Shown one piece after another: positions 9,367 through 21,012 of a stretch of 64,000 nucleotides of DNA. A program made the position numbers and the translations under genes. Every line of letters starts with the position of its first letter. Within the stretch, counting starts at the first letter, position 1. This stretch comes from Rhizaria sp. SCN 62-66 (lineage: Eukaryota; Rhizaria, unplaced), in assembly GCA_001724265.1 (NCBI GenBank), contig MEDY01000099.1:1-64000 (forward strand), in the 5' to 3' direction. The notes beneath the pieces are model-generated. The model saw only the letters and a list, made by a program, of their open reading frames with translations, searched no databases and was not told the DNA's origin.

Positions 9367-12300
9367 TCAGAAGCTGATGAGACTTTTGCCCTCGAACTCG
9401 GACCCGTCGGTGTCGTCCAGCGCAGAGTGCGCCGCGAACCCGCGCCGCGCGCCCACGGCCCCCGCTCCGGCCACGCCGGCCGCCGCGCCGCCCTTGCCAC
9501 CGCCACCGCTGGTCTTGCGCGGCGCTTCGGGGTCATCGAGGTCCAGCTCACCGTCACGCGCGAACGCCTGCGCAAGCTTTAAGTACCCACCCTTGCGGCC
9601 GCTAGATCCGGAGCCAGAGCCAGACCCCGCGGCGGCGGCGGCAGCGTCAGCGGCGGAGTCAGCCGCGCCTGCGGGACCCGCGCCGCCCGCGGCGAGCGTG
9701 AGCGTGATCTGCTGCTGGGCGTCTGCGCGAAGCACCGTGAGCGCCTTGCGCCAGGGGTCGCGCGGGGCGAGGCCGAGGAAGAAGCGGACGGCGTCGAGCG
9801 GGCGCGACGAGTACGGGTTGGCGAAGTCGCCCGCGTCGTCCTTGAGGTGCGGGTACCGCGCGGCATTCATCACCTCGTTCGTGGTGAGATTCGACAGCAC
9901 GAGCGGGATGTGGTACCGCAACATCGTCCCCGACAGGAAAATGTACGCTGTGCACGAGACGACCCACAGCGTGAACGGGATGTGCTGCAGCACGGCGTCG
10001 AACATGCGGAACCCGGGGTACGCGCAGCGCAGAAACAGCACCCACTGCGCCTGGAACAGCAGCACGAGCAGCGCCAGCCCCAGCAGCCAGAAGATGAACG
10101 CGCGGTAATTGCCGCCACCAACGCAGTTGTTGATGAACGGGCAGTGGTGGTCGAACCGGTACACGCACTTGCGGCACAGACGGCAGTGCTTTGACCGCAC
10201 AGGCCGCTCGATCTTGCACGTCACGCACAGCGAGTGGCCCTTGTCGTCGCCGGACTCGAGCACGGCGTTGTACCCCGCGCGCGCCGCGGCCCACGAGTCG
10301 CCGCGTGGGCCCATCACGGGCCGGTACGCCGCCAGCACGGGGAAATCGTGGCTGAAATCAGCCGAGTCCGACAGCGATGACAGCGCGTGCGACGCCGCTG
10401 ACGGCGCAGTCGCCGAACCAGAGCCAGAAGAAGATGACACAGAGGCGCCGTGCTCGATGGCGCAGTCGCGCGCAGCAGCGATGGACGCGGGTAGCATGGG
10501 GTCACCGCGGAAGCCGCGCGTGACGTACCCGGGATCGCCCCACACCGCGAGGCGCCACCAGAAGACGGACCATATCAGCGCAAAGTGAGTCAGCAGCACG
10601 GGGATCGCGCCCGTCGTCGGGTACGTGTGCAGCAGGATCTTGGTCACGTAGTGGTAGTACGAGAATGCGTACACGACGGCGCACCACAGCACGAGCGCGT
10701 TGGCCTGCACCTTGGTCGCGCCCTCCCAGACGATGCCGTAGAGCCCGCAGCACCGCCGTGAGCGCCGCAACGCCACGCCCGCGGCGTCGAGCAGCCGCGC
10801 CGTGTCGGCGAAGCGCTTGCGGTCGACGGCGTTCTTGGCCTTGGCGAGTTTGCCCTGCGCCAACTGCAGTGGTGTCGCGCCGGTCGAGTCGGGCTGCTCT
10901 AGCTGCAGCCGCACGGCGCGCGCCGCGGTGAGCCCGCGTGCAGAGACGGGCCGCGCAACGCCCTGCACGTGCACCTGGACCGACGAAGCACCCGCACCGG
11001 CGCCGGCGCCAGAGCCAGCGCCGGAGAGACCCGAGGTGGAGACAGGGGAGCCCATTCCGTCGATGTCGTCGTCGTCGTCCTCGGCGGCGTCAGCGGCGGC
11101 GGTGTCGGAGAACGTGTCCTCGAGCGCGCCCGCGCCGCCCGTCTCGAGCAGCGACTCTGCAACATCAGCGTGGCCACGAATCGCGGCCCAGTGAAGCGGG
11201 TACGCATCCTCTTTATCGCGCGCCCAAGCCGAGGCGCCGTGCGCGAGCAACCAGTCCGTGGCCAGCGCGTGCCCGCCGTACACGGTCCAGTGCAGCGGCG
11301 TCTTGAGATTCGCGTCGGGCGCGTCGACCGAGAGCCCACGGCGATGGAGCCAGTCGAGCATCGTCGTGTTGCCCTGTTGCGCGGCCTTATGCATCACAGT
11401 CATTCCGGACTTGTCGGCCGCGGTGAGAGCGGCGCCGGCGGCCAGAAGAGCCTGCACGGTGCGGATGTCGCCCTTATACGCAGCCCAGTGGAGCGGGGTC
11501 TCCTCTTTCTGGTTCGTCGCGTGCACGTTCGCCCTGTGAGTGCATGTAATGGCAAACAAAAAAAGGATACAATGAGAAAATGTGTGGTCATATCACTGAT
11601 ATGAGGAATAAAACAACGTTACTTCGAAAAATCAACAAGTATTTTAAAGTGTTGTCAATATTTCACGCTAAATCGCGGAATAAAGAAAGGATTCTAGGGT
11701 ATCGTACCTGGCGTTGAGGAGGACGTCGACCATGTCCTTGCGCGATTGCATCGCGGCCCAGTGCAGCGGCGTCGCCCCCGTGGTATCCTGTTCACTCGCA
11801 TCTAGCCCCTTGGCCGCGCGCTGTGCGAGCGCGGCCTGGAGCTCGGCCACATCGCCGCGGCGCACGGGCCCGCACAGCGTCGCGTCCTGCTGCACTTGCG
11901 CGGCGAGCGCCTGGAGTTCGTGGTATTCAGCAGTGCGGCGTGCCGAGTGCTCGACAATCTGCGCGTCGACAGGGCACGCAACGCCTGCCGCGTGGGGCTC
12001 CTTGCAGTAGCCCTTGCGGTGCGCGAGCGAGGTCCAGAACAGCGGGTCGCGGATCGCGCGCGACGGGTCTTCGCCCGCCAGCACGTCCCAGTCATCGGCG
12101 TCGAAGAGCGCGGCGAGGCGGTCCGACCACAGACCCTGGGACTCGAGCGTCTTGCGGCGGAGCTCCTTGAGGTTCTGACGCAGCTCACGGAGCTTCTCGG
12201 CCTGCTCCTGCTGGCTGCGCTCGTAGTCGCGGATCTCCTGCGGGGAGAGCTTGGCCATGACGGCGACGGGGCGACCGGTCTCTTTGTCGACGTCCATCAC

Positions 12301-12585
12301 CACGACGCTGCGCTTCACGTTGTTGTGCGCCGCGGAGAGCGCCGCGGCAGTCATCCCAGCGCTGCCAGCGGAGTGCATGGCAGCGGCGCCGGCGCCGGCG
12401 TGTCCCGCGGCCGCGCCGGCGCCCGAGAGCGGAGGCACGGCTGAGGTGGCGAGTATCGTAGGGGTGAGGCCCGCACGGTCAGTGATTTCGTCAATCGTGA
12501 CCTCGTTGGCCTCAAGGGCGAGCAGGTTGCGCTCGAAGTCTAGGAGTTCCTCGTCCGCGGACGCCAGCAAGTTCTGCTGCGACAT
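9367..12585 (-). CDS. ZDHHC17: Ankyrin-repeat DHHC palmitoyltransferase (ZDHHC17/HIP14/Akr1 type)
   Basis: Exons 12585-11708 and 11533-9367 join to 1,014 residues ending in TGA. The product should S-acylate cysteines of substrate proteins at Golgi or endosomal membranes. Residues 1-235 are a family-atypical leader with an acidic Leu-rich helix and a Trp-containing stretch. About 238-430 are ankyrin repeats (several TPLHWAA motifs), the substrate-recruiting module of HIP14. Two hydrophobic segments follow, then the Cys-rich domain with Asp754-His-His-Cys757 (catalytic Cys757), two more hydrophobic segments, and the TTxE motif as TTNE near 842, followed by an NPY motif. This is the canonical four-helix arrangement. 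The splice joins codon AG|G inside an ankyrin repeat and restores an unbroken repeat, which supports the intron. The ATG at 12585 is preferred; the open frame extends further upstream but only through AT-rich leader-like sequence. Confidence 0.93.
11534..11707 (-). other. Intron in the ankyrin-DHHC gene (174 bases)
   Basis: On the minus strand the donor is CAG|GTACGATA at 11707 and the acceptor CACTCACAG|G at 11534. The intron is AT-rich against GC-rich exons. Removal restores a continuous ankyrin repeat across the junction. Confidence 0.9.
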
Positions 12586-13425
12586 CAGCGACAACGGTAC
12601 TGCTGCGGGCGGGGCGCGCTCAAACAGAGATGGAGAACGTGACAAAAGCTCAGTCCCGGAGTAGGGGGTATCGGCAGGAGCACTGGGGTCGTAAAAGAAG
12701 CGTAGTTCAAACAAGAAAAATGAAAATAGAAACAATGAGTTCAGTTAACATCCATAATTCCTGTTATGTCTTGCCATAACGATGATAATCAAACTGTTTC
12801 GGTCGTAATCGTTCGCTTCCAAATCAGCAAGAATCGATCGTGGCCTTGTGGACTCAAAAATTGGCTGACCGACCGAACCGACCGACCTGCGGCTTGAGTT
12901 TGGTCAAGAGCTCGGGTGTGTTTAAAAAAGGTGCTTATTACTCGATGGAAACACCGTGTAGCGAGGAATTTGTGTTGAAAATGATGAGAATGTGAGTAAT
13001 CACAACTTATCACGTTGTTTTATCGCTGCTACAAACGGCTTCCATGGAGTACTCGTTGTGACAAAAGATTCGAGGCCAGCTCCAACGGTCATATGGACAG
13101 TTTTTCTTGCCGATCTAATTGTTCCATGTACACACATTTATCCAGGTGTGCACTCTGCTTCTCAGTTTCTATAGATAGTTCATATAACATATTGCGGTCA
13201 GAGCTTGCGCAAGCACGTTCTAGCCTGTTTTCAATCTTGGGGTATCAAACCCACCAGCTCAACTCGGCCCTCGCATCACTCCACTCTGACACTCTTCTCC
13301 GCGCCCCACCGTTACCTGTTGGTCCTTGGCCGATTTTTGTTTTTGCACAGACTCTTTCCGTTTGGACACATTCATCACACACTGTTTTTTAGAAGCCGGT
13401 TGCGCTTTTGTGTGTCTTTACCCGG
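12586..13425. promoter_or_regulatory. Divergent intergenic interval, DHHC gene / cyclin
   Basis: This 840-base AT-leaning stretch lies between outward-facing start codons and should hold both promoters. A short GACC tandem repeat sits at 12867. Open frames of up to 125 codons at 13015-13392 have ordinary intergenic composition and are not taken as genes. Nothing else is recognised. Confidence 0.5.
12867..12887. repeat. GACC tandem repeat in divergent promoter
   Basis: Four GACC units, with one extra A in the middle, lie between the DHHC gene and the cyclin. It could be a clustered binding site for a shared regulator, but this is only a guess from position and repetition. Confidence 0.3.
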
Positions 13426-15884
13426 ATGGACTATCCAACGGCTAACTCTGCTCGCTCAGCCGACGCCTCGGCCACCGAGGCCAATGAGAACGCTGTTTTC
13501 GTGCCTACGTCCCAAAACAGCCTCCCCGTGAAGGACTCTGACGATGCGCCTCAGAGCACACGCCGCAGCGCGCGCGGCGCTCTCCGCACGCTTCCCAGCA
13601 ACGCTTCCAACGCTGCTGCCGCCGCCGCCGCTGCCGCCGCCGCCGACGGCTCCAACTCGTCCTCCGCCTCGGCATCATCCTCAGACAACGACGCGCGCGT
13701 CCCAGCGCGCCGCCCGCAGCGCTCCGGCTCGCGCCACAGCGCGGACGCAAGCGGGGAGAACGCTGCGCCCCCTAGTCGCCGCACTTCCGGTGCCAAGCGA
13801 TACTCAGACGTCGCACTGGGGCCCGTGCCCGCCCCCGTGGCATCCTCCGCGGCCGACAACGTCGTCTCTTCCTCGTCCTCGTCCTCAGACAGCGCGCAGG
13901 AGGTGGCCGAGGCGACCGCGCACGCCGGCGCAGGTGTGAAGCGCGCGCGCCTGTCGACGTCGAGCACGTGCGAAGACACTGACGAACTCAACATCTCGCT
14001 CGGCTTCACCGTCAACAACGACAACGACAAATACGACAGCGCTAGCAGCGCAGACGTAAACGACGCCCACGCTCCCGCTCGCGCCGCCGTCAACCACGAC
14101 GGCAGCGACGCGGCTCACAGCCACAGTCTCGGCCACATTCACAGTAATGCTGCTATGGCCGCGTCGGCCCCGACAGTGGTCTGTGTGAACTCTGCGCCCC
14201 CGGTCGCTCCCGTCCCGCCCCAGCCCCCCGTTGCGATCGCCGCCCCCGTTGAGCGTGCCCCCGTTGCGGCGCCCGCGCCCGTGCCAGCGCACGTCCAGCA
14301 GATTCAGCAGATGCAGCCGCAGCCTCAGCCGGTTCAGCCTCAGCCTCAGCCTCAGCCTCAGCAGGCGCAGGCGCAGGCGCAGCCTCAGCCTCAGGGCCAG
14401 GGCCCGTTCAGCGCGCTGGTCGCCCGCCTCGCCCAGTCGATGGACCCCATTTCGGCGTCGAGCCTCTCCGCAGTCTCCACCTCGGTCTCCGCGCTCGCTG
14501 GCTCGCTGGCGACGCTGCTGCCGACGCTCCAGGCGCTCGCAGGCACCGCCGGCGACGACGACGCGCGCGCCGCCGCCGCGCGCTTGCTCACGGCGCTCGC
14601 CGCGCAGCTCGCGACATTCACCGCCGCCGCCGCCGCTGGCGCTGCACCCGCCGCCGCCGCGCCCGCCGCCGCCGCCGCGCCCGCGGGGATGAACCCCAAC
14701 AACAACAACAATGTGGCGCCTCCCGCAGCGGTCAACCCCAGTGACGCCAACGGCAACCCGTTTGCCGAGAACGAGGCACGCGAGGTCTGCGCTCAGGTAC
14801 GACCACTAAAAAAAAAAAAAAAGTGATATTCTCATCTTATTTATTGTGCTTTCAAGATGTCTTTGCAAACACAACCAAAACGTAATCTCACAATACTACT
14901 TTGCCCCTCCGCACACTTGGTCCAACCTGATAGGACGCGCTCCACATGGCGTCTGCCTCTGCGGCCGGCGCGGACCGCGTCGCAGCCCCGCAGTCGGCCG
15001 TTGAGATGCTGTACGCGCGCGAGCTTGCGTATCCGGTGCAGGACTACATCCAGATCCAGCCGCAGATCACGACGAGCATGCGCGCCGTGCTGGTCGACTG
15101 GATGCGCGAGGTCGGCGTTGAGCACCGCGTCAACGTCGAGACGTACTTCATCTCAGTGCGTCTGCTCGACCGCATGCTCGCCATCGTGCCCGTGCCGCGC
15201 AAGGAGCTCCAGCTCGTCGGCGCGGCGTGCCTGCTGCTCGCGGCGAAGCTTGAGGAGGTGCACCCGCTGCCCATCCGCGGCTTCGAAGTGCTCTGCGACC
15301 ACTTGTACACGCGCGCCCAGTTCATCACGATGGAGACGGTGATCATGCGCAAGCTCAACTTCAAGTGTCACTCGCCCACAATGGCGACGTACGCCGTCGA
15401 GCTGCTCAATCTCATCGACGCGCCGTCCGCCGTGCGCTTTGCCGTCGAGTATGCGCTCTTCCTCGTCGCCGTCGACTACAACGTCGCGCTTCTCCCGGTC
15501 GCCGCCGCCGCCGCCGCGACGGTGCTGCTCGCGCTCGACGCCGTGCCGAACCCCGACGACACGCGCCCACTTGCCGTGGCGCTCATCCGCGCGCTGCCGC
15601 ACGCTGTGCGCGCCGCCGTGCCGCACGCTGCGGCGACCGTGGCCACGCCGTGGGCGCGCGTGCATACCGCCGCCAAGACACATGTCCGTGACGCCGAGGC
15701 CGCGGCCTCGGCGGGCGAGCAGGTGAACCTGCGCGACGTGCCGCAGTGCCGGTCCGCGTACGTGCGCTACGCAGCGCCCGAGCGCGGCGGGATTGCGCCC
15801 GTGCTTGCGCTGCCTCCGCAGGAGCTGCGCGCGGATGTCCTCGCGCTGTTGCGGGACCTGCCGTACCAGCCCTCGCGCCATTGA
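13426..15884 (+). CDS. A/B-type mitotic cyclin with long disordered N-terminus
   Basis: Exons 13426-14796 and 14934-15884 give 773 residues ending in TGA. Exon 1 (457 residues) is low complexity: Ser/Asp-rich, then Pro-Gln repeats and Ala runs. RGALRTLPSN at residues 50-59 resembles a destruction box (RxxLxxL, Asn one place late), which would suit APC/C-driven turnover. Exon 2 holds the cyclin fold: MRAVLVDWM near residue 506 is the cyclin A/B signature of the first box, followed by KLEEVHPLPI; the second box starts near PTMATYAVEL. The product should activate a CDK at mitosis or late S phase. The phase-0 splice keeps the frame. The second box is Ala-rich and diverged, so A versus B type is left open. 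The gene is divergent from the DHHC gene and convergent with polymerase delta. Confidence 0.9.
14314..14394 (+). repeat. CAGCCT/CAGGCG repeat coding for Pro-Gln and Ala-Gln
   Basis: Reiterated CAGCC(T/G) and CAGGCG codon pairs inside the cyclin N-terminal region encode QP and QA dipeptides. It is a simple in-frame coding repeat, likely length-variable. Confidence 0.8.
14797..14933 (+). other. Intron in the cyclin gene (137 bases)
   Basis: The donor is CAG|GTACGACC and the acceptor CTGATAG|G; the intron is phase 0. A run of 15 A (14808-14822) begins eleven bases after the donor. The intron separates the disordered N-terminus from the cyclin fold. An alternative reading, a separate gene starting at ATG 14946, would lack a destruction-box region and a normal leader. 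Confidence 0.85.
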
Positions 15885-16903
15885 ACGGCGCTGCGGATTG
15901 AAGCCGCATGCATTTGGCGTCCGTCTCGGTGAAAGATCACTCGATATGATGTGAGTTGACTTGATGCGAGGCGGTGCTCTGCAATTTGACGCAAAAGAAT
16001 GGCAACATAATGCGATTTGTGGGGACAACAGTTCGGTGCCATTTTATGCCTACGGATGATTGAATCTGTGCATGATGCTGATGCTGCTGCTGGCTGTCCA
16101 CGTTGATGCGCTTCTTGTTGTTGCGCGTGTTTGCTGTTGACACTTGTTAAAGATTCTGCTTTTTCAAACATCTTTCTTTGGTTATATACTGTTTGCGCTG
16201 CTGTGCTCTTGATTTGTTTTGCGTTGTGTTACCGCTGTGTGATTGTTCTTGGTTCTATTGAGCAAGTTAGGTCTTGGCTTTACATGAAACAAGTTCCCGC
16301 AGTAGCACGACACCGTTGTTATCGTCTGTCTCACTATTCATAGGCAGTTGATCGCACAAATAATCAGCTACAGTGCAACGCCCTCGTCTCCCCTTCTGTT
16401 TCACAAACATATTACAATGACGATGTCTGCGACGCTCGTGGACTTTAGTCTGATGTGGCCAATTTTTCATTTTTTTGCTTTTCCTTGTTCATTTGATTGG
16501 TTCTTTTTAATAGTTTTTGATGTAGTTGTTCCAGCAGTAATACTTTGTATCGATAAAGACCACTGTTACTTTAATCATTGTTCAGGAGTAAAAAATACAC
16601 GTGTCTTCTTCGAAAATGGCTCGTCATATTTCACGATTGCGTTTAGATTGCGTTCGCTCAGAAACAATCAAAAACTCTGATAAAGCAGTTTACTAGTGTA
16701 TTTATGAGTAACAGCAACAATATTTAAAATTGAATTCGCTTTCCAAAGCAAGCAATGGCCCAATTTTGACTTCCTTTCCTTCCACGCATCACAACGCATC
16801 ACGAACGCCTCACATCGTTCTCACTCAGTCATTGCGCGCGCAGCTCTGGATAACACGGCGTGGCGCGGCCAGCCTCATGTTTACCGTCACATGTGTGGCG
16901 CGC
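15885..16903. other. Convergent intergenic interval, cyclin / polymerase delta
   Basis: This is 1,019 bases of AT-rich DNA between two converging stop codons. Two hydrophobic open frames (16131-16343 and 16348-16680) have AT-rich codon use unlike every gene in the window, so they are not called. No RNA gene or repeat is recognised. Confidence 0.6.
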
Positions 16904-19900
16904 TCAGCCGAGAGCAAAGCGCTCAAGGATGCCAGTGGTCTCCGCAAGGTCAAGCTGAACCTTCTTACGCCGGTAAAAGATGGGGCAATCGCGCGACGCG
17001 CACAGCACTTCCTGGTGCACCGAACCCTGGCAGCGCTGGCACTGAGACCAGAGCTTCGCGAACACCTCCTCGTTGTCTTGATGCGCCTCGAGCCGCGAGA
17101 TGTAGAACTCTGCGCGGCGCGGCTCGCACTTGACGCACAACGAGCGGCGCCCCGTGGGCAGCGAGCAGCGGCACCCGATGCACGTCTCGGTCTTTTTTGC
17201 GAACTGCATGATGCCGCCGCCGTTGGCAGCACCCGTGGTGACCTTGACCTTGAGCGTGTGGTCGCCGGAGAAGAGGTCGCTGGCAGCCTTCTCGCCCAGA
17301 ATCGGCTCGAACAGACGCAGCAGCGGCTTTTTGAGCTGGTTCTCGATGTAGTAATCCGTGTCGATCGGCAGGTCGTTTTCCAGCACCCAAATTGGGTCCT
17401 CGGACTTCTCGTAGTTCGGGGCACCCTTGGCCGCCTTGATGATAACGAACGGAACACGGTCACCGACAGCGGGCGCGGACGCGGGGTCACGCTTGCGCAT
17501 GCGCTCGGCGAGCTCGACGTGCGCCTAAAGAGTGAAAGCGACCAAAACAATTTCAATTCGAGGAGAGAAAATGAGAATAAATTGATGATCATTGCGATAT
17601 GAAGATAAAAACACATATAAATAAAGTTGATAGTTGATAAATATATCGATATCACACGTACCTGCTTGGCGTCGTAGTCATCCGCGGAAGCGCCCTTACC
17701 GAGAGACTTTGAGATAACGAGCAACGACAGGTCCATCTTGTTGCAGAGCAGGTCCGAAATAACACGCTTGACGTGCGCGACGGCCAAGTCTGGCGAGCGG
17801 CGCACGAGAATCATGTCAAGACATTCGGAAAAAAGCTTCTTGACAAGTCCGCAGTTGTCGCGACGCACCGTCTCGATACCCTTGGCGTCAATCTTGTCCC
17901 ACTTGTTGGGGTTCGTCCAGTACAGACCGGCGTAACGCTTCCGGTTAAGCAGCAGATACGGCCAGTAGACCTTCTCGAACTCGAGCCGGATGGGTGAAAT
18001 GAACTCCTTGGACACGAGGCCAGCAGCTTCGACACCGAGACGCATCGCTTCTTTGATGTCTTCAGTGCCGAACTTGACCATGACGGAGTCAGTATCACCG
18101 TAGATAACCACAGCATCGTGCTCGTACCCGTTGGCCTTGGTGTAGATCTTCTCGACCGTGTTCTTGGTGTGCTCAATCATCTCACGGCCGTAGCCGGTGA
18201 CCGAGGACGAGATGGCCAGACACGGCAACTGGCCCACCTGTGCACCGGTAAAGCCGTACACGGAGTTGGCAGAGATCTTGAGCGCGAGCTGACGGCCGTT
18301 CAGCACGGCCTTGGTGAACGGGTCCTTGGCGGACGCCATTTCCTTACGCGCAGCCTTACGCGCCGAGAGCAGTTCCTCCAGAATCTCGGGCAACACGCCA
18401 CGCGCGACCTTTTGGTTGACGAACCAGTCGCCGTTTGGCGTACGGTGTGCATCGCCCGCGGGCATCTTGGCGGCGTCGGCGGACGACACCATCGTCGTGT
18501 AACACAGGTTATGCGCCATCATGATCGACGGATACAGCGATGCGAAATCAAGTGTGGCGATGGGCGTCGAGTAGTAGCCCTGCTTCGGGTCGAGCACTGT
18601 TGCGCCTTCGTAGTTGTCGTCATTGCCGCCCTTCTTGACGACGGGCACAATGAGGTCGTGCTGCTTCGCCTTGCGCAGAATCTGCGAGATAACCTTGATC
18701 GACTGGCCACGCGTCAGTAAATACATCAGCGGCACGCCCGTCACACGCGCCATCTCGACGTAGTTGACGAGGAACATGAGCTTCTGCATCAGCCGCAGCG
18801 GCAGCACAGCGTCCTTGAGACAATACACAGCCAGACGCTTACGCGTCTCATCCGTGCCGTTCTGCAAGTCTGTGATGATCGAGTGGTGCACGTCTTCCTT
18901 CTGCTGCTTCAGGAACTCGGCCGACACGGCGTTAAGCGAGTACGAGCGCAGGTTGTACTCGCGCCGAAGCGCCACGAGCACGTCGAACTGGATGCGGCCT
19001 TCCATGTTGGTTTCTTTGTTCTCCTGCTTGCCCAGCGCGCCTGAGGAGAACGTGGTGTTGCGGACCGTGCTCTCCAGGTCCTTGATGCGCGTAAACTGCG
19101 CAAACCGCGCGCCTAGCTTGAGCGTCTTGGCGCGGTCAATCAGATACGGCATATCGAAGTTGACCATGTTATATCCGGTGATGACGTCGGGGTCGACGTC
19201 GCGGAAGTGGTCTGACCACGCCTGCAGCATCTCGGGCTCCGTCATCCGCGACACGATCTCCGCGCCCGCAATCGAAGCGCACGTGTTGAGCGTGTGCACG
19301 CACTTGTGCAGCGGTTTGTTGAGGTTCTCAGACAGCGCCACCACCGACGCGATCTGGATCACCGAGTCCTGGTCCGGCGTGGGGAAGAACCCACGGCGGC
19401 CGGCGCACTCGATATCGTACGACAGCACGCGCAGCGGCGCCATCTTAAGCCAGCGGCCCGCGGACTCGTGCGCTATGATGTGGCGCGCGTCGATGTCGAC
19501 CTCGAGCTGGCACGTGGTGAGTTTCGTGTTCTCGGCGCCGCGCACGGCGTAGGCGCGACCCGGCGCCTCGACCCAAGACCCGCCCGCCGTGGAGATGTCG
19601 ATCATGTACCGCAGCACGAACGTCTTGTCCGAGCTCACGTTGGACTCGTAGGTCGTGAAGGCCTGCGTCTGCCCGTTGCCGATCGGCACGCCCTGGCCGA
19701 GCAGACGCACCGCGCTCGGCACCAGAGTTGGCAGAGCGAGGATGATCTTGATGAAATCACTGTTTTCGCGGTGGAAGCCCCAGATAGACTTCTTGCGGAC
19801 AACCTCGACGCCGAGGATGGCTGAAGTGATCCCGCGCTCACGCGAGTCTGTCAACACGCGCTGGTTGAGCGCGTCCTTGAACTCCTGCAAACTAGCAACG

Positions 19901-20588
19901 GTGAGGCCGCGCCACGCGGGCACGTAGAAGTACGGAAGGAAGTTGTGCACGTGCATGGCAACCGAGTTACCGTGCTCAGTGACGCCGAAAAGGCGGATCA
20001 CCGCGCGGCGCTGCTTGCGCGACTCGGCGATGGCCTCCTCCATTACCTTGCTGACCTGGTGGACGTGGTCCGGACGCATGGGGCCGGCGGAAGTCGCGGG
20101 CACGCCGTCCTCAAACACGGCCGCGGGGTCCGCGCAGTCCGTCGGCGCGGGCTTGGCCGAGAGCTTGATGGCCGGCAGCGCGACAGGGTTCGCGGCGAAG
20201 TCGGAGACATAGTAGTCAGCCTCGATTTGCTGCATTGCAACGTAGGTCGTGTCGGAGCTGAACGGCAGCAACGGCGGGCGGCGCCAGTCCGCGACGATGG
20301 CCTCCTCTGTTGTTTTTGAGAGTTATAAGCAAAAGAAAGGGGAAAACGCAGGGATAATGATAAGAGCTCTGTTGTGCAAGGTTTGATGACGCTAGACAGA
20401 GAGACGGAAAGAACTGGGGGTGGCGCGGGGAAAAAAGTGTCGAGGCGGGGGAACGGACCTTCAGCATCCTCTTCGGTGTTCTGGAGCTTGTTGCGCTTCA
20501 ACTTAGGAACCGCAACAGTTGCGAGATTGGGCCGCTCAGCGGGCGCAGTCTCAACAGGCCGTTTAACCTGACTTGGCGTCGACGACAT
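16904..20588 (-). CDS. POLD1: DNA polymerase delta catalytic subunit
   Basis: Exons 20588-20459, 20306-17662 and 17524-16904 join to 1,131 residues, the usual family length, ending in TGA. This is the replicative B-family polymerase of the lagging strand with 3'-5' proofreading. Exon 1 carries a basic PKLKRNK patch, a likely nuclear signal. Exonuclease motifs: Exo I with Asp341 and Glu343 (SYDIEC), Exo II YNMVNFDMPYL, Exo III YCLKDA. Polymerase motifs: A LDFASLYPSI with Asp630, B NSVYGFTGA near 718, C YGDTDS with Asp781 and Asp783. The C-terminus has CysA (from Cys1040) and CysB near 1086-1105, the latter the iron-sulfur cluster and accessory-subunit site in this family. All catalytic residues are intact. 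Both splices restore conserved text, notably KQ|AHVELAERM. It is divergent from the RS-rich gene, and the shared interval has two E2F-type sites. Confidence 0.98.
17525..17661 (-). other. Second intron of POLD1 (137 bases)
   Basis: The donor is CAG|GTACGTGT and the acceptor CTTTAG|G; the intron is phase 0 and very AT-rich. Removal joins the conserved polymerase delta text KQ to AHVELAERM, so the call is firm. Confidence 0.95.
20307..20458 (-). other. First intron of POLD1 (152 bases)
   Basis: The donor is AAG|GTCCGTTC and the acceptor CAACAG|A; the intron is phase 1. It is less AT-rich than the other introns and its donor differs from the GTACG form. An acceptor two bases downstream would break the frame, which supports this choice. 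Confidence 0.85.
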
Positions 20589-20602
20589 GTTCTGCAAAGA
20601 GC

Positions 20603-20610
20603 GCGGGAAA
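20603..20610 (-). promoter_or_regulatory. E2F-type site TTTCCCGC, 15 bases before POLD1 start
   Basis: Read on the minus strand this is TTTCCCGC, an exact match to TTTSSCGC. It ends 15 bases before the POLD1 ATG, so it may lie in the 5' leader or at the core promoter. Confidence 0.45.
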
Positions 20611-20781
20611 AAGCAAGGGCAAGTACGAATGAAAAGAAGGTCGATTGATAATAAAATAGGGTGTCTTGAGAAAAATCTCAATAGATATGTAAATCTACAT
20701 TATATAAATATCGAATGGCACCATTTATAACCTGTTACATCGAGTAAACAAACGAGGATATAAACTTCACATCGTCCCAGA

Positions 20782-20789
20782 TTTGGCGC
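20782..20789 (+). promoter_or_regulatory. E2F-type site TTTGGCGC upstream of POLD1
   Basis: The octamer TTTGGCGC is an exact match to the E2F consensus and continues as a GCGC core. It stands about 194 bases upstream of the POLD1 start codon, as a small GC patch in AT-rich DNA. Replication genes are classic E2F/MBF targets, so the position makes sense. Confidence 0.5.
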
Positions 20790-21012
20790 GCAGGAGCCAG
20801 AGCTGGATGACTGTGCGCAGAGAGAGCACATAAATAACCCTCTGAAAGTAGCATTCTTGATCGTCAATTATGATAATACAACATGCTCTGTTATAACTCT
20901 CTTATTTTGGACTTATACCTGATATTATTTTTCCTCTATCTTTCCTCAAGGCCTTAGGCTCAACACGTTCATTTCGACCGCTCTCACTGAGCCCGAACGC
21001 CTCCGGGTGAGC

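Larger units (their letters stand above)
20589..21012. promoter_or_regulatory. Divergent promoter interval, POLD1 / RS-rich gene
   Basis: This 424-base AT-rich interval lies between outward-facing start codons. It contains two octamers matching the E2F consensus, listed separately. No other RNA or protein feature was seen. Confidence 0.6.

Noticed and set aside
13015-13531. Open frames upstream of and overlapping the cyclin start
   Set aside because: Intergenic composition, no domain, and they end in or run out of frame with the cyclin.
14946-15884. Cyclin fold as a separate single-exon gene from ATG 14946
   Set aside because: A phase-0 intron with good borders joins it to the upstream exon, which has no other stop or 3' end.
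16131-16680. Two hydrophobic open frames between cyclin and polymerase delta
   Set aside because: AT-rich codon use unlike all real genes here; hydrophobicity follows from T-rich codons.
18764-19552. 262-codon plus-strand frame opposite POLD1
   Set aside because: It is the antisense of the conserved exonuclease domain and has no family resemblance.
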